From positions 72,700,093-72,764,092 of the forward strand of contig JARCOQ010000006.1 in NCBI GenBank assembly GCA_029207755.1: DNA of 64,000 nucleotides, written 5' to 3'. Under the pieces are notes generated by a model. That model saw nothing but the letters and a program-made list of their open reading frames with translations, did not search any database and had not been told where the DNA came from. The DNA comes from Chamaea fasciata (lineage: Eukaryota > Chordata > Aves > Passeriformes > Sylviidae). A program made the translations under genes and the position numbers. Positions 14,481 to 28,200 of this stretch are shown one piece after another; the stretch's first letter is position 1; the number at the start of each line of letters is the position of its first letter.

Positions 14481-16156
14481 TGCTCAGTGCAGGCACTCAG
14501 TTCAGCTCCCAGGCAGCCTTCAAAAGGCTTTGGGACCAGAGCTGGGTCTCAGGTACTGTGACCAGTGATTGTGCATCTGCCAGTGTGTGCCTGAATGCCT
14601 TTTTTGGCACTCTTGACTTTCCTGCATTGAGCCTTACAGCAAAGGAAAGTAAATGAACCACACCATAGGGAGAAAAAACCACTGTGGGATGTCATTTACT
14701 AAATTACCAGGAAGGGCAGGTATAGGAGGATATTTTGGCAGTCAAAACCAATAATGAGCTTGCTTTCTATTCACTTGATCTAGGGGGTTTTTCTGCTTCT
14801 TCATCACCTCCTCTGTCAGTAATATATTCCTTCCCTAAATAGTTAGGCTTGCATTAATCCCTATGGCTGGCAGGAGAATCCTGATCTTCAAGATCACCAA
14901 AGTAAATACAACCTGTATCTTCATCTTTCATAATTTTTACTACAGAACTACTTGCTGTCTTTCCAGACTTGGAGAAAATGTAGGTTATCCCATGCAGTGG
15001 GTTTCCCCAGTTCTGCTGAGCTGGAGATGTAAACACTTAGAAGAGAATGCAGGAAAAGGGGATCATGTGAGAAGTCTGTAAGAAAAGCTCCCTTCACTGT
15101 CCCATGATAACTGTGACCCTGAGCATCTCTCCTGCGCTGTGACCAGGAGGAAATAATGAAATATTCCAAGTCACAGAAAATGGAGAACAGCCACTGTGAT
15201 GCAGCTAGAAACCTGCACAGGGGAGGACTAGCCTGGGTAATTTAAAAGATGTTTTTACCCTCAGGCTAGATTCTAACTTTGGCTAGGCTGGGTTAAATCA
15301 GGCAAAACTTTATTGACATGAAAGGCCCTGCTCCACATGATCTAACTTCATCTCAAAACTGAGGTCAAACCCATTAACTTTTCTAGGCAAGTTCTGCCCA
15401 AAATGAATGAGTGGAGCAAGGTCAAGTCTATGATTATTTTCACTTGGGCACTTGCGCAATTTGGTATTCACATCTGGCTTTGCCTTTTAAAGGGCATTCT
15501 TTTTGGCATCTGAACTGGCAATTGTCTGTCCACAACTATTCAGCTGCCCAGTGTTGGATGGGGTGGGTTAGGGGTAGGCCAGCTTGAGAAATACAGATGC
15601 AAAGGGGTATGTAGTTATTTTTAGGATGCTGTAAGAAAACTGTATTGGATTCTAAGGGTCAAGATTCAGGCTATCATAACAATGGAGCTCATTTTTTGTC
15701 TGTATCAATTTTCTTCTTTCACTTTTATTTAAAGTTAGTGAGCCATAAACAGAGCAGAGATGAAAGTCTCTTAGTAAATGCCTGTGACCTTATTTTAAAT
15801 AATCTATAAAATTTTTCAATGTGATAATGTTTTCAGTGTAAGCATCGGGCACTGCTGAGGTGCAGGTCCCAGTTCAGGTGGTTGTGCTTAGCTTCATGTC
15901 ATTCTTAGCTGGAAACTTCTACTGTGATTTCACCTTGCTTTAGAAGCAGGGAATTTCTTTAGCAACATGCTACGTTAGACATTTCTAGTAAATAGAAATT
16001 TAGCTGCGGTTGCAGTTGCTGGTGTGGGCGTTTAATGTGTTCCCATGCAATACCACGGGAAGGGGCTGGTCTGTAAGAGGGAGTAAACTTAGAAAATACC
16101 CTCCTGAAACTCTGCAAAGCCCAGGAGTCTGGGTGGGCTGTATTAAACACTCTCAG

Positions 16157-16168
16157 CCACCAGGTGGC
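16157..16168 (+). promoter_or_regulatory. CTCF-like core motif
   Basis: CCACCAGGTGGC fits the CTCF core CCASYAGRKGGC without a mismatch and is followed by A, as the consensus allows. It also contains an E-box (CAGGTG). A single 12-bp match can occur by chance, so occupancy is unproven. Confidence 0.4.
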
Positions 16169-17889
16169 AATGAGCTGTGGCGCTGCAGCTGGGGACCATC
16201 CTCTGCAGTGTCTAGGAATTGCATGGGAGAAGGCATATTCCTATGGAGCACAGCCTTAGGGCCTCTGCTGTATGTCAGCCTGCTGGCAGTGACTGCACTT
16301 TTTTCATTCCAGTTGGTGTGAATCAGTTTCCATTCCCTTGGTTGTCTTTTGTCATTTGCCACTTAGCAACGTCATGTTTTAACACTCTCCGTGTCCTTTG
16401 GGAAGCAACCACATTCTGTTATTTCAGCTGTGAGTCTGAAAATCTACTGAAGTGGTGATGGATGTTTTAAAGAAAATGGCAATTATCATGTGCAGTTATG
16501 CTGAGCTTGCAATCTCCTGGAGCCAGTGTATCCTGCTACCAGCAATAAGCAATAAGAGCATGTGGAGCACTGTGCTCACCTAGAAAAGAGATGGTGATAA
16601 TTTAAGAATGTATTCTGAGTGACATATTTGCTTCTGGCCTATCATGAGGTTGTAACCTTTCCAGAGAAAAGTGGTAAAGTTATTCACTAGGACTTTTTTC
16701 CTACTGAGGCAAGAAAATAATCTTCAAGGACACAAGCAGGGCTCAGCAGCACTTCTCCCAAGTTGCAGTAAGGTCAGCATTGGGAATGCCTCATTTTATG
16801 GGATGCTCTGGGAACCCTTTATGCGTTTTCAGTAGATGTCACACTTCAACTGAGCACTTTCATTAGCAGTGGACTACTACTTCAACAGCACTCAGGGCTT
16901 CACAGGCATGTCCTTAACATCTGAGAAGAAACTGTTTCTGCGGGAGGCCCATGTCCTGTTCTTCACTTTGAGATCCTAGCAGGGCTATCTGAGCCAACAA
17001 AACTGACAAATGTGTTCGGCAGGAGGTCGAGTGTTTGATAGTATGTACTGCAAATGCCTCCTACAAAAATGGTGCTAGAAATGAAGGTGCTGTAGCAAAG
17101 CTGAACACCACAGACACAAAGCAGTGGTGTTGCAGACACTTTTGCAAGTTTAATTTCTTCTATGTCCCATTATGGTATCAATCTTTAGTTACATGGCAGT
17201 CCTACAGTTTTCTCCCATTTTCTGCTTATTTTTTTGGTGCAGCTAAAGTATATCCGGTGAAAATTCTGACTAAAACACCTTGAGATAATGACACTTTGAA
17301 GCATAATTTCTGTATGCCCAGATTCAGCTCCAATCACCATTTTGTAAGCACATACAATAACAATATACTGCCTTTGGAAAAATGGTGTGATCTAAACAGG
17401 TAAAGATGAGAAAACCCCATACAAAGTTCAGAGAGGGCAAGGAATTAAAAAGCCAGGAAAAGACATGGTAACAGTGGAAAGATTGAATTGCATGTAACAT
17501 GCAGCAGTCTCAGCGTGCACGTTGCCTGGCCAAGGTAAACCACACAATAAGTTACTGTACAAACAGAGAATCATGGAGTGTATTATCCTTTAATCTTGAG
17601 GTGGCATCAGTGTAGTTCTGTTCTAATTACCTTGTTATGGATAGAAGGAGCTAATGTGGTTCCAGCTCCTGAAGAGGCATGGTAGCTTCTAATTGTTGGA
17701 AAACAGATAAAGACTGTTCCATGGTTTCACAGGCATGCCTAAAATCCAGCTGTCAGGCATATTTCTATTCAGCTATGGTTTGGAAGGTGTTTAAGGGGAA
17801 TGGCAGTTTAATGGAGCATCTGGATCTCATTGCAGGCCTGCTTTTTGTTTTTGTGTTTCTTAATTTATTATTACACTTTCCAGCTGGGC

Positions 17890-17955
17890 TCATAGAGGCA
17901 CAAAGTAGATGAGACACGGCCCCAAGTCACAAAGCAAATTTGTATTCCAGCTTAA
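17890..17955 (+). mobile_element. Possible MIR-type ancient SINE fragment
   Basis: GAGGCACAAAGTAGATGAGA followed by CCCCAAGTCACAAAGCAAAT and TTGTATTCCAGC follows the order of the MIR core (GAGGCTCAGAGAGGTTAAG..., CCAAGGTCACACAGC..., GGGATTCGAACCC). The match is short and diverged and was made by eye. A repeat-library search would decide. Confidence 0.3.
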
Positions 17956-20900
17956 ACTTGATAGGTTCCTTTTGCCTATTACTTAAAATGTTAAATGCTA
18001 GAGCTTCCAATACTAACTGATGGTATTTTTACTTGTCTCTTGAAGCTTAACTTGTGATTAATGTATTTACATTCCTTGTTTTGAAAACAATTTTTAAAGA
18101 TGTTACAGAAGGCTTTAGTTTTTTTCAGCTTTGTTTTTGTCCACTGCTAGTAGTTGCTCTCTATTTTTTTTTATTCAGGAGCATGTCAGGGGTGTGTTTG
18201 TGGTTTAAGGACTCCTGGAGCTACTCTGTAAAAATGTGCTGGATATTATGGGTAATCGATACTTGACTCTTAATGTGGACAAAGAAATAGCAGAACATGC
18301 CAGCTATTGACTGCATTATGTTGTTTATCCTGGTTATGAGTCTTCCTGCAGGCTGTTCATCCTCTCACTATCCATTTTCCAGTTATTTCTGACAAACTTT
18401 TGCTTTGATAAAAAAAGGCAAAGGGGTGCAGTCACATCCATGTTCTGATTGTTGCCTGCTGTATTCTTCCCTCACAGGATGCAAGTTTGTTGTCCTCCCA
18501 CTCTGTAAAACTGTGCCAAAATACAGATTGTAATTGAGAAATAATGTATTAGTGGTCTTGTAAGGAACTGAGGAAATCCAAAAGGAAATTCCACTTGTAA
18601 ATCTCTTCAATTCTGTTAAGGCAAACTGTATATTTGGTTGTCTGCTTGGAGGGGAAAACTGAAACCCAGCCACTTAAATTAAAGGTGTGTGTGACCTTGG
18701 CTGTGCTGGCTGTTTACTACTCAGGTAAGTTCTTGCCATTTCTGATATCTGTGGATCATGCCCTTGGAACTGCTGTGTAATGCAGGCAAATCATTTCCAT
18801 GGGCATGAAGTGGAAAGAGAAGAAATTTATCCCAGGGTTTAATCTGAATGAGATACACAGTTTTACTAGAGATTAAAGAAGGCTCTTGAGACAGTAAATA
18901 GAAATACGCCCAGAAGCAGCTGTTTGGGTGTCAGGTCTTTAGATTTATATTCATGCTCACAGATCTAATTACTGCTGGTGAACTGGAAATATCTGTACCA
19001 GCTCCACTCTTCCCTAACATGCTGCTGATCACAGCAGTATAAAGCCAGTGAGTGAAAAACCAGCAAGTACTTGTCAAAACTCAAACACTGGCCCAATTTC
19101 TATTCGTTCATGATCCATGCAGTAAAAGGCAGGGATGATTCCAATTACTTTTTATCACATCAATGAAATGGGATAATTTCTCTGAGTTTTGTGGAACAAG
19201 ATGTTACCTAATGCAAATTACAGCCGCCACATGGATGTTTTATCAGGGAAGCTGTTCTTCCAGCTGGAACCATTGGAATACTTTCTGCAGCCTCTCCTCC
19301 TGCCTCACCCTTGAACTGCTCCTGGGCTCAAGTAATGTGGACATAAAGCCAAAACCCTACAGGAGGACAAAAGGAGACTCATGAGAGCTGTGGGTTTTAT
19401 CCACTGAATTGGTGACAAACCCTGAAAGATGGATGGGACCTAATTGTAACAGTGATCCATAACCTGTGGTTCTCATACATGCAGCTGCAAGTATGATGGT
19501 TCCTTCTCAAATTTCTGCATTTATTCCTGCAGCTCTGAGTACTGCAGCACAGTGCCTTGTCACTGTGTATCTTTGCTCTGTTCACTAAAATCCTCATGCC
19601 CTCACCACAGAGTCACATGTTTCTCACTCACCTGGCAATACTTAGAGCATTGTCAGGATCTGAAACTCTCCACATCATTCATCACTGGGCAACCATCAGT
19701 AAATGCACAAGCTCTCACTTTGGAGAACTCCTTGGATGCTAGTGGGATGGATGTGAGCAATTCTGGCTGTGTCAGCCGAAAAGGCAGCAGACAAATGCAG
19801 AGAAAAGAGCATGCTAACAGGTGCTGGAAAGCAGTGGGCTGCCAAATGAGATCATGCAGAGCATGGTGCTTTAAAAAATGCTGGAATTTGTTACTTTATT
19901 CTAATTTCCTTTGTTTTGAGATTTTTTTTTTTTTTTTGAAACTGTGATGGCACTGGAGACAGTAGTGATGATGAGTTGGAGAGAACCATAGTTTGCATGC
20001 AGTCCTCAATCTCAGAAAATTTTGAAACCTGAATCGTTTTCTTCTGGGAAAACTTTTTGTGCCAATTATGTTCCAAAAGAATTTCTGAGGCAGCCTGCCC
20101 ATCCAGTTTCTCTCTTTTCCAACTTATAAAATAGCAAACTGATAGCATGCATCTATCCTTTTGACCCTGTGGAGCATAAGGCAAGTGAAAAGTCATCGGG
20201 CTGCCCCTGGAAGCTGAATTATGGATTCTGACCAAAAGCATGGAAGCTGTAATCGGTGTGGAGGATTTTTCTTCTCTTAATCACGCCTTCATATTTGAAC
20301 TCTTTCCAGTCTTCCCAAAGAACAAGTCATTAGCCACTCCTTTGGAGGCAGAAAGGCCTGAGGCAGCATAGCTTGAGATTTGTTTGACCTTTCAGCTCTG
20401 CTTTCCTCTGAGCACAGGATTACTTCTGCTCTGTGCAATGTGGATTATGTAGGGATTGAAACATCTGAGAGGGTGAGGGAAATGATAGTTTTTGGGTCAA
20501 TGAATGAGACTTTTGGGGAACCTCTCTCTATTTGCTGGTGTGTTTTTCAGGAAGTTTGGTGTTATCAGAGTAGTTGCTGAAGCTACTTGCATGAAAATCT
20601 GAAGGGCTTGAATAGGATGTCCAAGTCTGAAAACTCTTTCTGCTAAGGACAGATCTTATCCTGTGATTTTGTGTTAAAGTCAGAAAGTACTTCACAGCAG
20701 AAAATATTTGAGAAAAAAATCAGCATGCAAAAGGAAAGAGTTAAATTATCAAAAAACATCAAGAAATGGGTTATAGTTGTCTGATTTGACTGTCCAAAAG
20801 AAAGAGAACACTGCTTTCCCCAGGCCCAAAAAGAGTTTGCAGGACTGACCCCCGAGAGAAGCTGACCCAATATGTATGGAAAGAGATGGCTGAAGGAGCT

Positions 20901-21420
20901 CTCTCTGCCAGAAGAGCTGCTGCAGAGATGTCCCTCTTAAATGAAATAACACCATTCCTGTAGGAATTAAAATCTGACTAAAATCACTACTGTTACGGAA
21001 AATACTCCATAACCCAGACTATGCTGTTCTGCATGCAGTTGCTCCAAAATACCCTGAAGAACCAAATGCTGCAAGTTAAAGCCAACAGTACCAATTCAGT
21101 AGGTATGTAACATCTTCCAGTGTATGGAAACAAAGTCAGGACAGCTGATTTAATTCACAGAAAATACAGAATTTGGTTAGTTTCCTTCAGTGATTGGTTG
21201 TCTTACTGATAGTAGGATTTGCTTGGTAATAGCCATCTGTAAATACCATTTGTACCATGTAACCCAGGGTTACTGTGGTTCCCACCCTTCCCCTGGCTGG
21301 GGAAATTCAGGTTTGATCTTGAGTAACTGAGACAGAAGTACCAAAGTACAGTAAATCCAACATAATACTTTCTTACCCCAAAATACACATTCCAAAACAC
21401 TGTAAGAATACAGCTTTGCC

Positions 21421-21453
21421 TTCTTTTTTTTTTTTTCTTTTTTTTTTTTTTTC
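21421..21453 (+). repeat. T-rich low-complexity tract
   Basis: T runs broken by single C residues over about 33 bases. Simple sequence, no associated element recognised. Confidence 0.8.
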
Positions 21454-24400
21454 CTGCATTATTTACTCAAAAAACAGATGAAAAATAATATAGTTCAGGA
21501 AGCTCATGTGTGATTAAAGGAATGTACTGTGCATACACCTCAATATGCAACATACATATCGGTCCAATTGTATTAATGCATGGAGTCAGAGAAGAGATTT
21601 CTAAAGGCAAAGCAGGAGCTGCTCCCAGAAATCGAGAGGGAGACAGTCTGAAAAGAACTTGACTGGGATTTTATTTCTACTTTGCGTACAAGGCTGCAGC
21701 ATGTTGGAACTTCATATGTGTTCATGCAATATTTGTCTTTTAAGCATGACTAACATTCTGAGAAAAAGATTTAATATGCATTTGGAGCCTAAAATAGCCA
21801 CTTGGAACTTAAGGATCCAAGTCCATGGTGTAGAGTCTGTCCTGGAGCCAGGATAACTTTGTTCCTACATGTAGGTGAGGAGACGGAGGCTTGAGCAGAG
21901 CTGGCTGTTAGGGGGATGCGTTTGGTGACAAAGTGACACTGTCCCTCCTGGAGCTGCCAGGCTGTGCTAATGTAACCTGCTCTGAATGTGCCGCTCTTCT
22001 CTACTTTCTCATCAATTTGAAGGGGTCACTGGCCATGGCAGGCACCTTTGTAGCTGTTGGGGTGCACGACTTCTTTGGAATTGTCTGTCTCCAGCTTGCA
22101 TTATCAGATTACTTTTCTTTCAGGGGCCTGCATGAGAGAACAAGCCTCTGCCCACTGCCAATTATAAGTGCAAAGAAAAGCCTTTTTGTTTGGGTTTGCC
22201 TTTGATGTGTGTCAAGAGGAAGCATGGAAACCACACTGCTGGGTTAGCTGACCTCTCTGTGGTGAGTTCCAGTTGCATTTACTTTACAAATAGCTCTAAA
22301 AAGTGAAGGGTTTTCAAAGCCCTCCTTCCAAATTGTTCCCAGCACAAACCCCAAACAGCTGCACTTTGTGCTGGGAAATGCCTTGAAGGCTGAAGGAGGG
22401 AGCCTTCCCTCTGGGCCATGTGGATGTTTTACAGCTGTACATGTGGCCTTGAGGTTAAAGTGACTTCCTTGGAGATCCTGTCCCTTGATGGGCTGGTCAG
22501 GCAGTTTTATGGTTATGAAGGATGACCTTGGCCTGTTGTCCTGAATGCTGCTGTGGGGGGAGGAATGTGATGATGGAAGATGTGCACAGCCTCACCTTCC
22601 AGGGGCGCCTTTCAGTGCCCTCACCTCCCTTTCCACACACTCCCTGCATTTGGGGCCTCCTAATCCATAGGGACAGGTCTGGCCAGCCCAGAGAGAGCAG
22701 TGGGGACATCCCTGCCAGCCTGAGGAGCTGAGTTCTCCCTTTAACTCTGTGGGGAAGCACAGGAGTCCTGGGCTGAGACTGTGCTGACACCAGGGCCTTG
22801 TTTCTGGTCATTCCAGTAGTGTTTGTTTCAAATACCCTCAACTTTCTCAAGCAGCTCTGGAAGCCCCAACTCCAACATCTGCTTTACAATTATCTGACAA
22901 CGAATTTAATAAAAGCTCTGCAATTAACAGGCTGAATTTGTGTAGCTTGTGTTCTTCAGGGCCTCATGTGAAGGCTTTGCAGTTCTTAATGGACAGAACT
23001 TTGCAGATGCTGCACTGATCCACTAAGCTCTGCTCTAATATTGTTTAAAAGTAATTACCCTCACCATGTTGTTTCTCCTTTGCTATTTCTAAACCATGCA
23101 AATTCAGGAAGCTGTCTCTTGCACATGATTATACATTGCTGGCTGGGGTGAGATACCTAACAGGCAGCTAAAATGTAATAAAATATTAAATGCATTTTCA
23201 TACTGTGCATGCTCTGTTTACATATTATTCACCAGGGACTCTGAATTTGCTGCACAATAATAACCATGAAGGGAAAAAATTCTTTTCTCAGTAATGAGCA
23301 GATACAGCAGAAGGGTTTTGGCATGTAGTTCTTCTCTTAAGAATTTTGCCTGAAAAGGGTATGAAGAAAATCTCAATAAAATATTAAGATTTGACCTATT
23401 GCTGATTATGTTTGAAAAGCACAGGAGAGAGTCATGGCAGGAGTGTAATAGGAGGAAGGTAGGGTGCCAAGTGTATTAAAAATTAAAATTTTCGGATTTG
23501 TTATTAAGAAGAACAGCAGGTTTTATTAGTGGCATATAAACAACACTGAAACCTGGAAGTGACAGAAACAGCCCACAGCTTGTTAAGTCCATGATAGAAA
23601 GTTATATGGCACATGAATTTTGTGTAAGGGAAATGTGGAAATTCTGTAGAAATTTTGTTGAGGGCTGTTCTAAACATGAGCTCATCATTTGGTGCAAAAT
23701 ATTCTCCTGCAGGAACATGTCTCAAAGAACAGCAAGAGACCTGAGGGGCAGCAATTTTCAGGATAGGAGTCGATAAATTCTGTGAAGGAAGGAGATGACT
23801 TTATTTTCACCTTTGCCTTATTGAAACAGCTCTGAATTCAAAAGTCTCACTTAGATCCTGAAGTCTGAGTGCTCTCTTATTTCTTCCTGAATGGGACTGG
23901 TGATCTGTTTAGACCCTGCCATGTGCCACAGACAAAAGTCCTGCCACAGACTTTACCTACAAAACTCATTCTGAATCTGTGTCAGGAAACTGAAAATGGG
24001 AGTAAAACATAAAAATAAAATATTAAAGATAGCTTGATGGACTCTACCAGCTCATCTGACACATAAGAAAAGATGGAAAAACTTGTTCTATTTAGGCTAA
24101 TAAGATAGAAGACAGGCGACGTGTCATACATATTACATAACAGAAGGTATATACTGGTGAGGAGAGATTATTTCATGAAAACCTTCATGGTGACTAAAAG
24201 CCACTTTACATTTTAATTAGGAGAGGCCATTAATTTTTAAAGCAAGGTACGCCCAGAGCCTTGCCGAAATTTAGCCTCAGGAACTGTCTGAAGCAAATCA
24301 GTTTAATTTAGCATTTAACAGAGAGAAAATGCATTTGCAATTGGCAGCAGAAATGAAACTTTCAAGAGGGCTTCCAAGCAAAACTGAAATCACGGATGAT

Positions 24401-27400
24401 GAGCTCACTTGTTAAACACAGCACATTACTTATAGAAATGTTAAGGTAAAGTCATGGACCTGAAGTAATCCGATGTGGATGTCAATTATTTGAGCATTCT
24501 GTAATTAAACCCAGACTCTTCTGATAGCTGTGGCTGACTCCACATTATTTTGAAGTGTTTGACCTTGAATAATATTTGCTGAACTGGCTGTCTGTGGCCA
24601 CAATATCACACAACATGTTTTGGAGCTGTGGAAAGATGAGCTCACCAAGGGCACACACAGCCCACAGCCCGATCCACGGACAGTGACTGATATCAGCCCA
24701 GACAAACAGGCTGATTTTCATATATCCTGAAAATGCTCTCTGCTTGCATAGACATTCAGAGATGTTCTTGACAAAGTAAGTCATCAGTTTTCCTGCTCTC
24801 ACCAGTCATCTTTACAGTGGCATTTCCCAAAGATGTGTTCTCAGCTGAGATTCACCCATTAGTCATGTTGTTGATTCAGCCAGGCTTCCCAAAGCCTGGC
24901 CTATGTCTCCTATCCATTTCAATCTTGTGCATCCTTTTCTTTGAATTATTGCTGATCCAATTCTGTATTACAGTAATTCTGTGTACATGGAGTGTATTTT
25001 GTGCTAACAAACACATTTGCTTATTTTGCTAAAGACCCTCAGGAAAAATCTTTACTTTTTAAAAAATGCTGCATTAAAATTGTACTTCCCACTGAAAACA
25101 CTGGGACTGTCCCAACAGACCATTAAATTAGCTGAGATTTAGGTACTATAGGATCCTTCCCTTAGCATGGGAAAGATATAAAAGAAGCCTTAATTAGTTT
25201 CAGCCCAGTTCAAAATGAGACTCTCTACCACATCAACTCCATAGTGCTGTTTTTAGAATAAAAAACTATGAAAATCAGACCTGGGGACCTCAAAGTCAGT
25301 GAAGCCATTCTTAAAGATTTAATCATCGCATATATTTGGAACACTGACATTTTTAGTCTTATGAGTATTGTGAGAATCCCAACTGTAGCTGTTCCTAAAT
25401 GCAAACCTTATAGAAATATTCCTTCCAAGCCTAAAGTCATTAAGCAAATTGATTTAGGGTTGGGAAGACATCATTCTGTTTGGGATTCTCTTTGATTTTC
25501 TTTTTAAAAACAGGGTCATCTCAGAAATAAGTTTCCCCCTTTAGTTTGTCAAGAAAAATGGCAAATTTTATTAAAAATACTATGCTGGTAAAAATACTGT
25601 TCTAATATTTTAATCCTCCTTTTTTTCAGTTATATTCTGTTTTCTATGAAGCACAGTCTGCACAAAGAAATTCACCTGCAGAAACTATTGTTTGAAGTGG
25701 GAAGCTGAGACGTTCTCACAAATTGCAAATAGCTAACTTGGAAAAGTGCTCCCTGGTATCTTCCCCTGAATGAAAAAGAACACATCTCTTCTGACATGTG
25801 CTCTTGCTATCTGCTGATCTCAGCATTTAAGAATGTTTCAGAATAGGACAGGACTGTATTAAGGGAACTTGGATGAGTAAATCCTCTTATGACTCTTTAG
25901 GAAGTTATAATCTGCAAAAGGACTTCACTTGAAGGAATCTCTTCTGCTTAGAAGGCAAAAAGGGAAAATTAAAACTCCCTATTGCATGCAGCTTGCTATC
26001 TGATTTTTTCCCCTCATGTGTAGCCAGGTTTTTCTGAGGGAAAAACTTTAATGATAGCTGCTTTTTTCCATAGCAGAGCAAGGATTTTTTGAACAGATGC
26101 TGACTGATTCCGTTCTGTGCAATTGGACTGGTGGCTCTCGGAGTGCTTGCTCAGGGCTGCCAAGTTATGAAATGTTTGAGGTACAAGCAGAGCGTGAATA
26201 AAGCTTTTATTACTTTGAACAAGAGATCTCAGCTCAAAATTCCCTTGCTTATATTTGTGTAGATATTAATGACCTGTTAGTTAAATGTGGGTATAAAAAT
26301 GTCAGATGGGCTAAAACGGATCAAATCATATTTCTTCTTAGTTTTACCCTTTAAATGTTTTACAGTTACTATCGCTGGGCTTCCCTCCTCTTTTCGTGGT
26401 TTGTGTTTACTGGCTGTTTCATGGTCACCTTTTTAAATACAAATACAGCCACAAATCAGCAGCTGCTTCTATTGTCATTTTTATCAACTGAGTTGTTGTC
26501 TCTGCTTTCACAGATGAGGGAATAATTTCTAAATGGGATGAGTGAAGAACTCCTTATAATCTTTATATTCAAGATGATATCTCAGAAAAACAGCAGGTTT
26601 CCAAGGGTCTAAAATCTTTCTGATATGCTAGGAGAAGCTTCAATTAATCCTCTTAAAATCTGTCTCAAGTCTTTAAATACTATTGTTGTTGTATTTTCCA
26701 ATTCTAGATTATACTTTTATGTTTGCCAGTCTTTTTTTTTTCTAAAGAAAGTTTTATCATTTAATCTGATAATGATTAAAAAATTAGTGATATGACCAGT
26801 TTTTAAATTTTCTTCTATTCTTTTTCTCTTCTCCTTATGTGGTTTTGTAAGTGAAGACAAGTAGAAAAGGCAAATATGGAAGAATTTTGTGTTTCAGAAA
26901 GGAAATTGATGTGTTCAAATACATTGAAAGAGAAAATGACATTTCACTATTTTAAATAAAATGACTGTATCATTTTCAAACAGACCTAGCTACTAATACT
27001 TATTCCTGACATTACTTAAGTAATTACACAGCATTTCAGGTATAGCAGCTAATGGTAGAAATTGCACAGTGAATTCAAAGGTTGCTCCCTTTCTGATGCT
27101 GCAGGACAAGCCTGATCTGGACAAGATCCTAGGCAGTAATGCCGAGCAAGTTCAGTGTTACAGCAGCATCATATTTTGCTCTTCTTGTCACTATGGATTC
27201 CAAAGGCTGTAAAATTCTCCTGTGTTTCTGATCCTTCTCATAACATTGCTGTGTGATACTCTAAAGGTGCAAGAGTTGTCTCAGCACCCTGTGACAGCAT
27301 CTGGAAACCATTAATGCTTTGTGGAGCACAGGATGGCACAAATGCTACTGATTCATCTGGAAAGAGCAAAACCTCTCTGTTGTGCCCTGGCAGGGTGGGT

Positions 27401-28162
27401 GATTGCCAGGGAAAGGCTGGGAATCTCTCAGGATCTTTCAGACAGACTCCTGGCATGTATACAGTGGCTGAACCTATAGTATGACCAGGAACCCAAATGC
27501 TCTGTGTGAAGAGGATGTGGAATATTGCTCTCCTGGTTTTTGTTAGTTCGAATCTGTTAGTGACAGTCCAGTCTGTAAAAAGTGACAGCTACATCTGTGT
27601 GGATAAATTACCCATCTGAAACAGATCTGAAACCAAATATTTTGAACTTAATTGCATGTCTTCAATGGCATTTGATTTATTCATGTGCACAATGGCTCTG
27701 TGGCTCACGGCAGCAATCACAGGTAGGATGTTACGTGTGACATGAATGATACAAGAGTATTTTTCCGTGCTGACATGGTTCATCTGCTCAAACTTAAAGA
27801 ACTCATTTAATGATGCAGCCTTATTTCTCATCTTTCCTTTATTCTCTTCTACTGGTAGCATCAATTCATCATTCAGCTCCAGTTCAAACCCAAATATTTT
27901 AAATGCACATCTTGTGGGGCAATTTATGCAAGACCAGTTGTATCTGATTATTACATATTTTCCACAGAATCTAGAAAAGCTCACTAAAAGTCAAAAAGAA
28001 CTGCAGCTTTTCATTACTACATTTTTCTAGACACTTTCTTTGCTTATTAATATCATAACTGCAACCCTTACCAAGCTCCCTTGATTCTCTTGGTTCTGCT
28101 AAGAGCTGGGATCCTTCAGGTTGAAGAAAAGTGCAGAAGACACAAGTTGAAGTGGTGCTGTC

Positions 28163-28200
28163 TTTTTTTTTTTTTTAATTATTATTTATTTATTTATTTC
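28163..28200 (+). repeat. T-run with (TTTA)n microsatellite
   Basis: About 14 T followed by AATTATTATTTATTTATTTA-type units. Low-complexity tract that may be the reverse complement of an old poly(A) tail, but no retroposon body is evident next to it. Confidence 0.75.
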
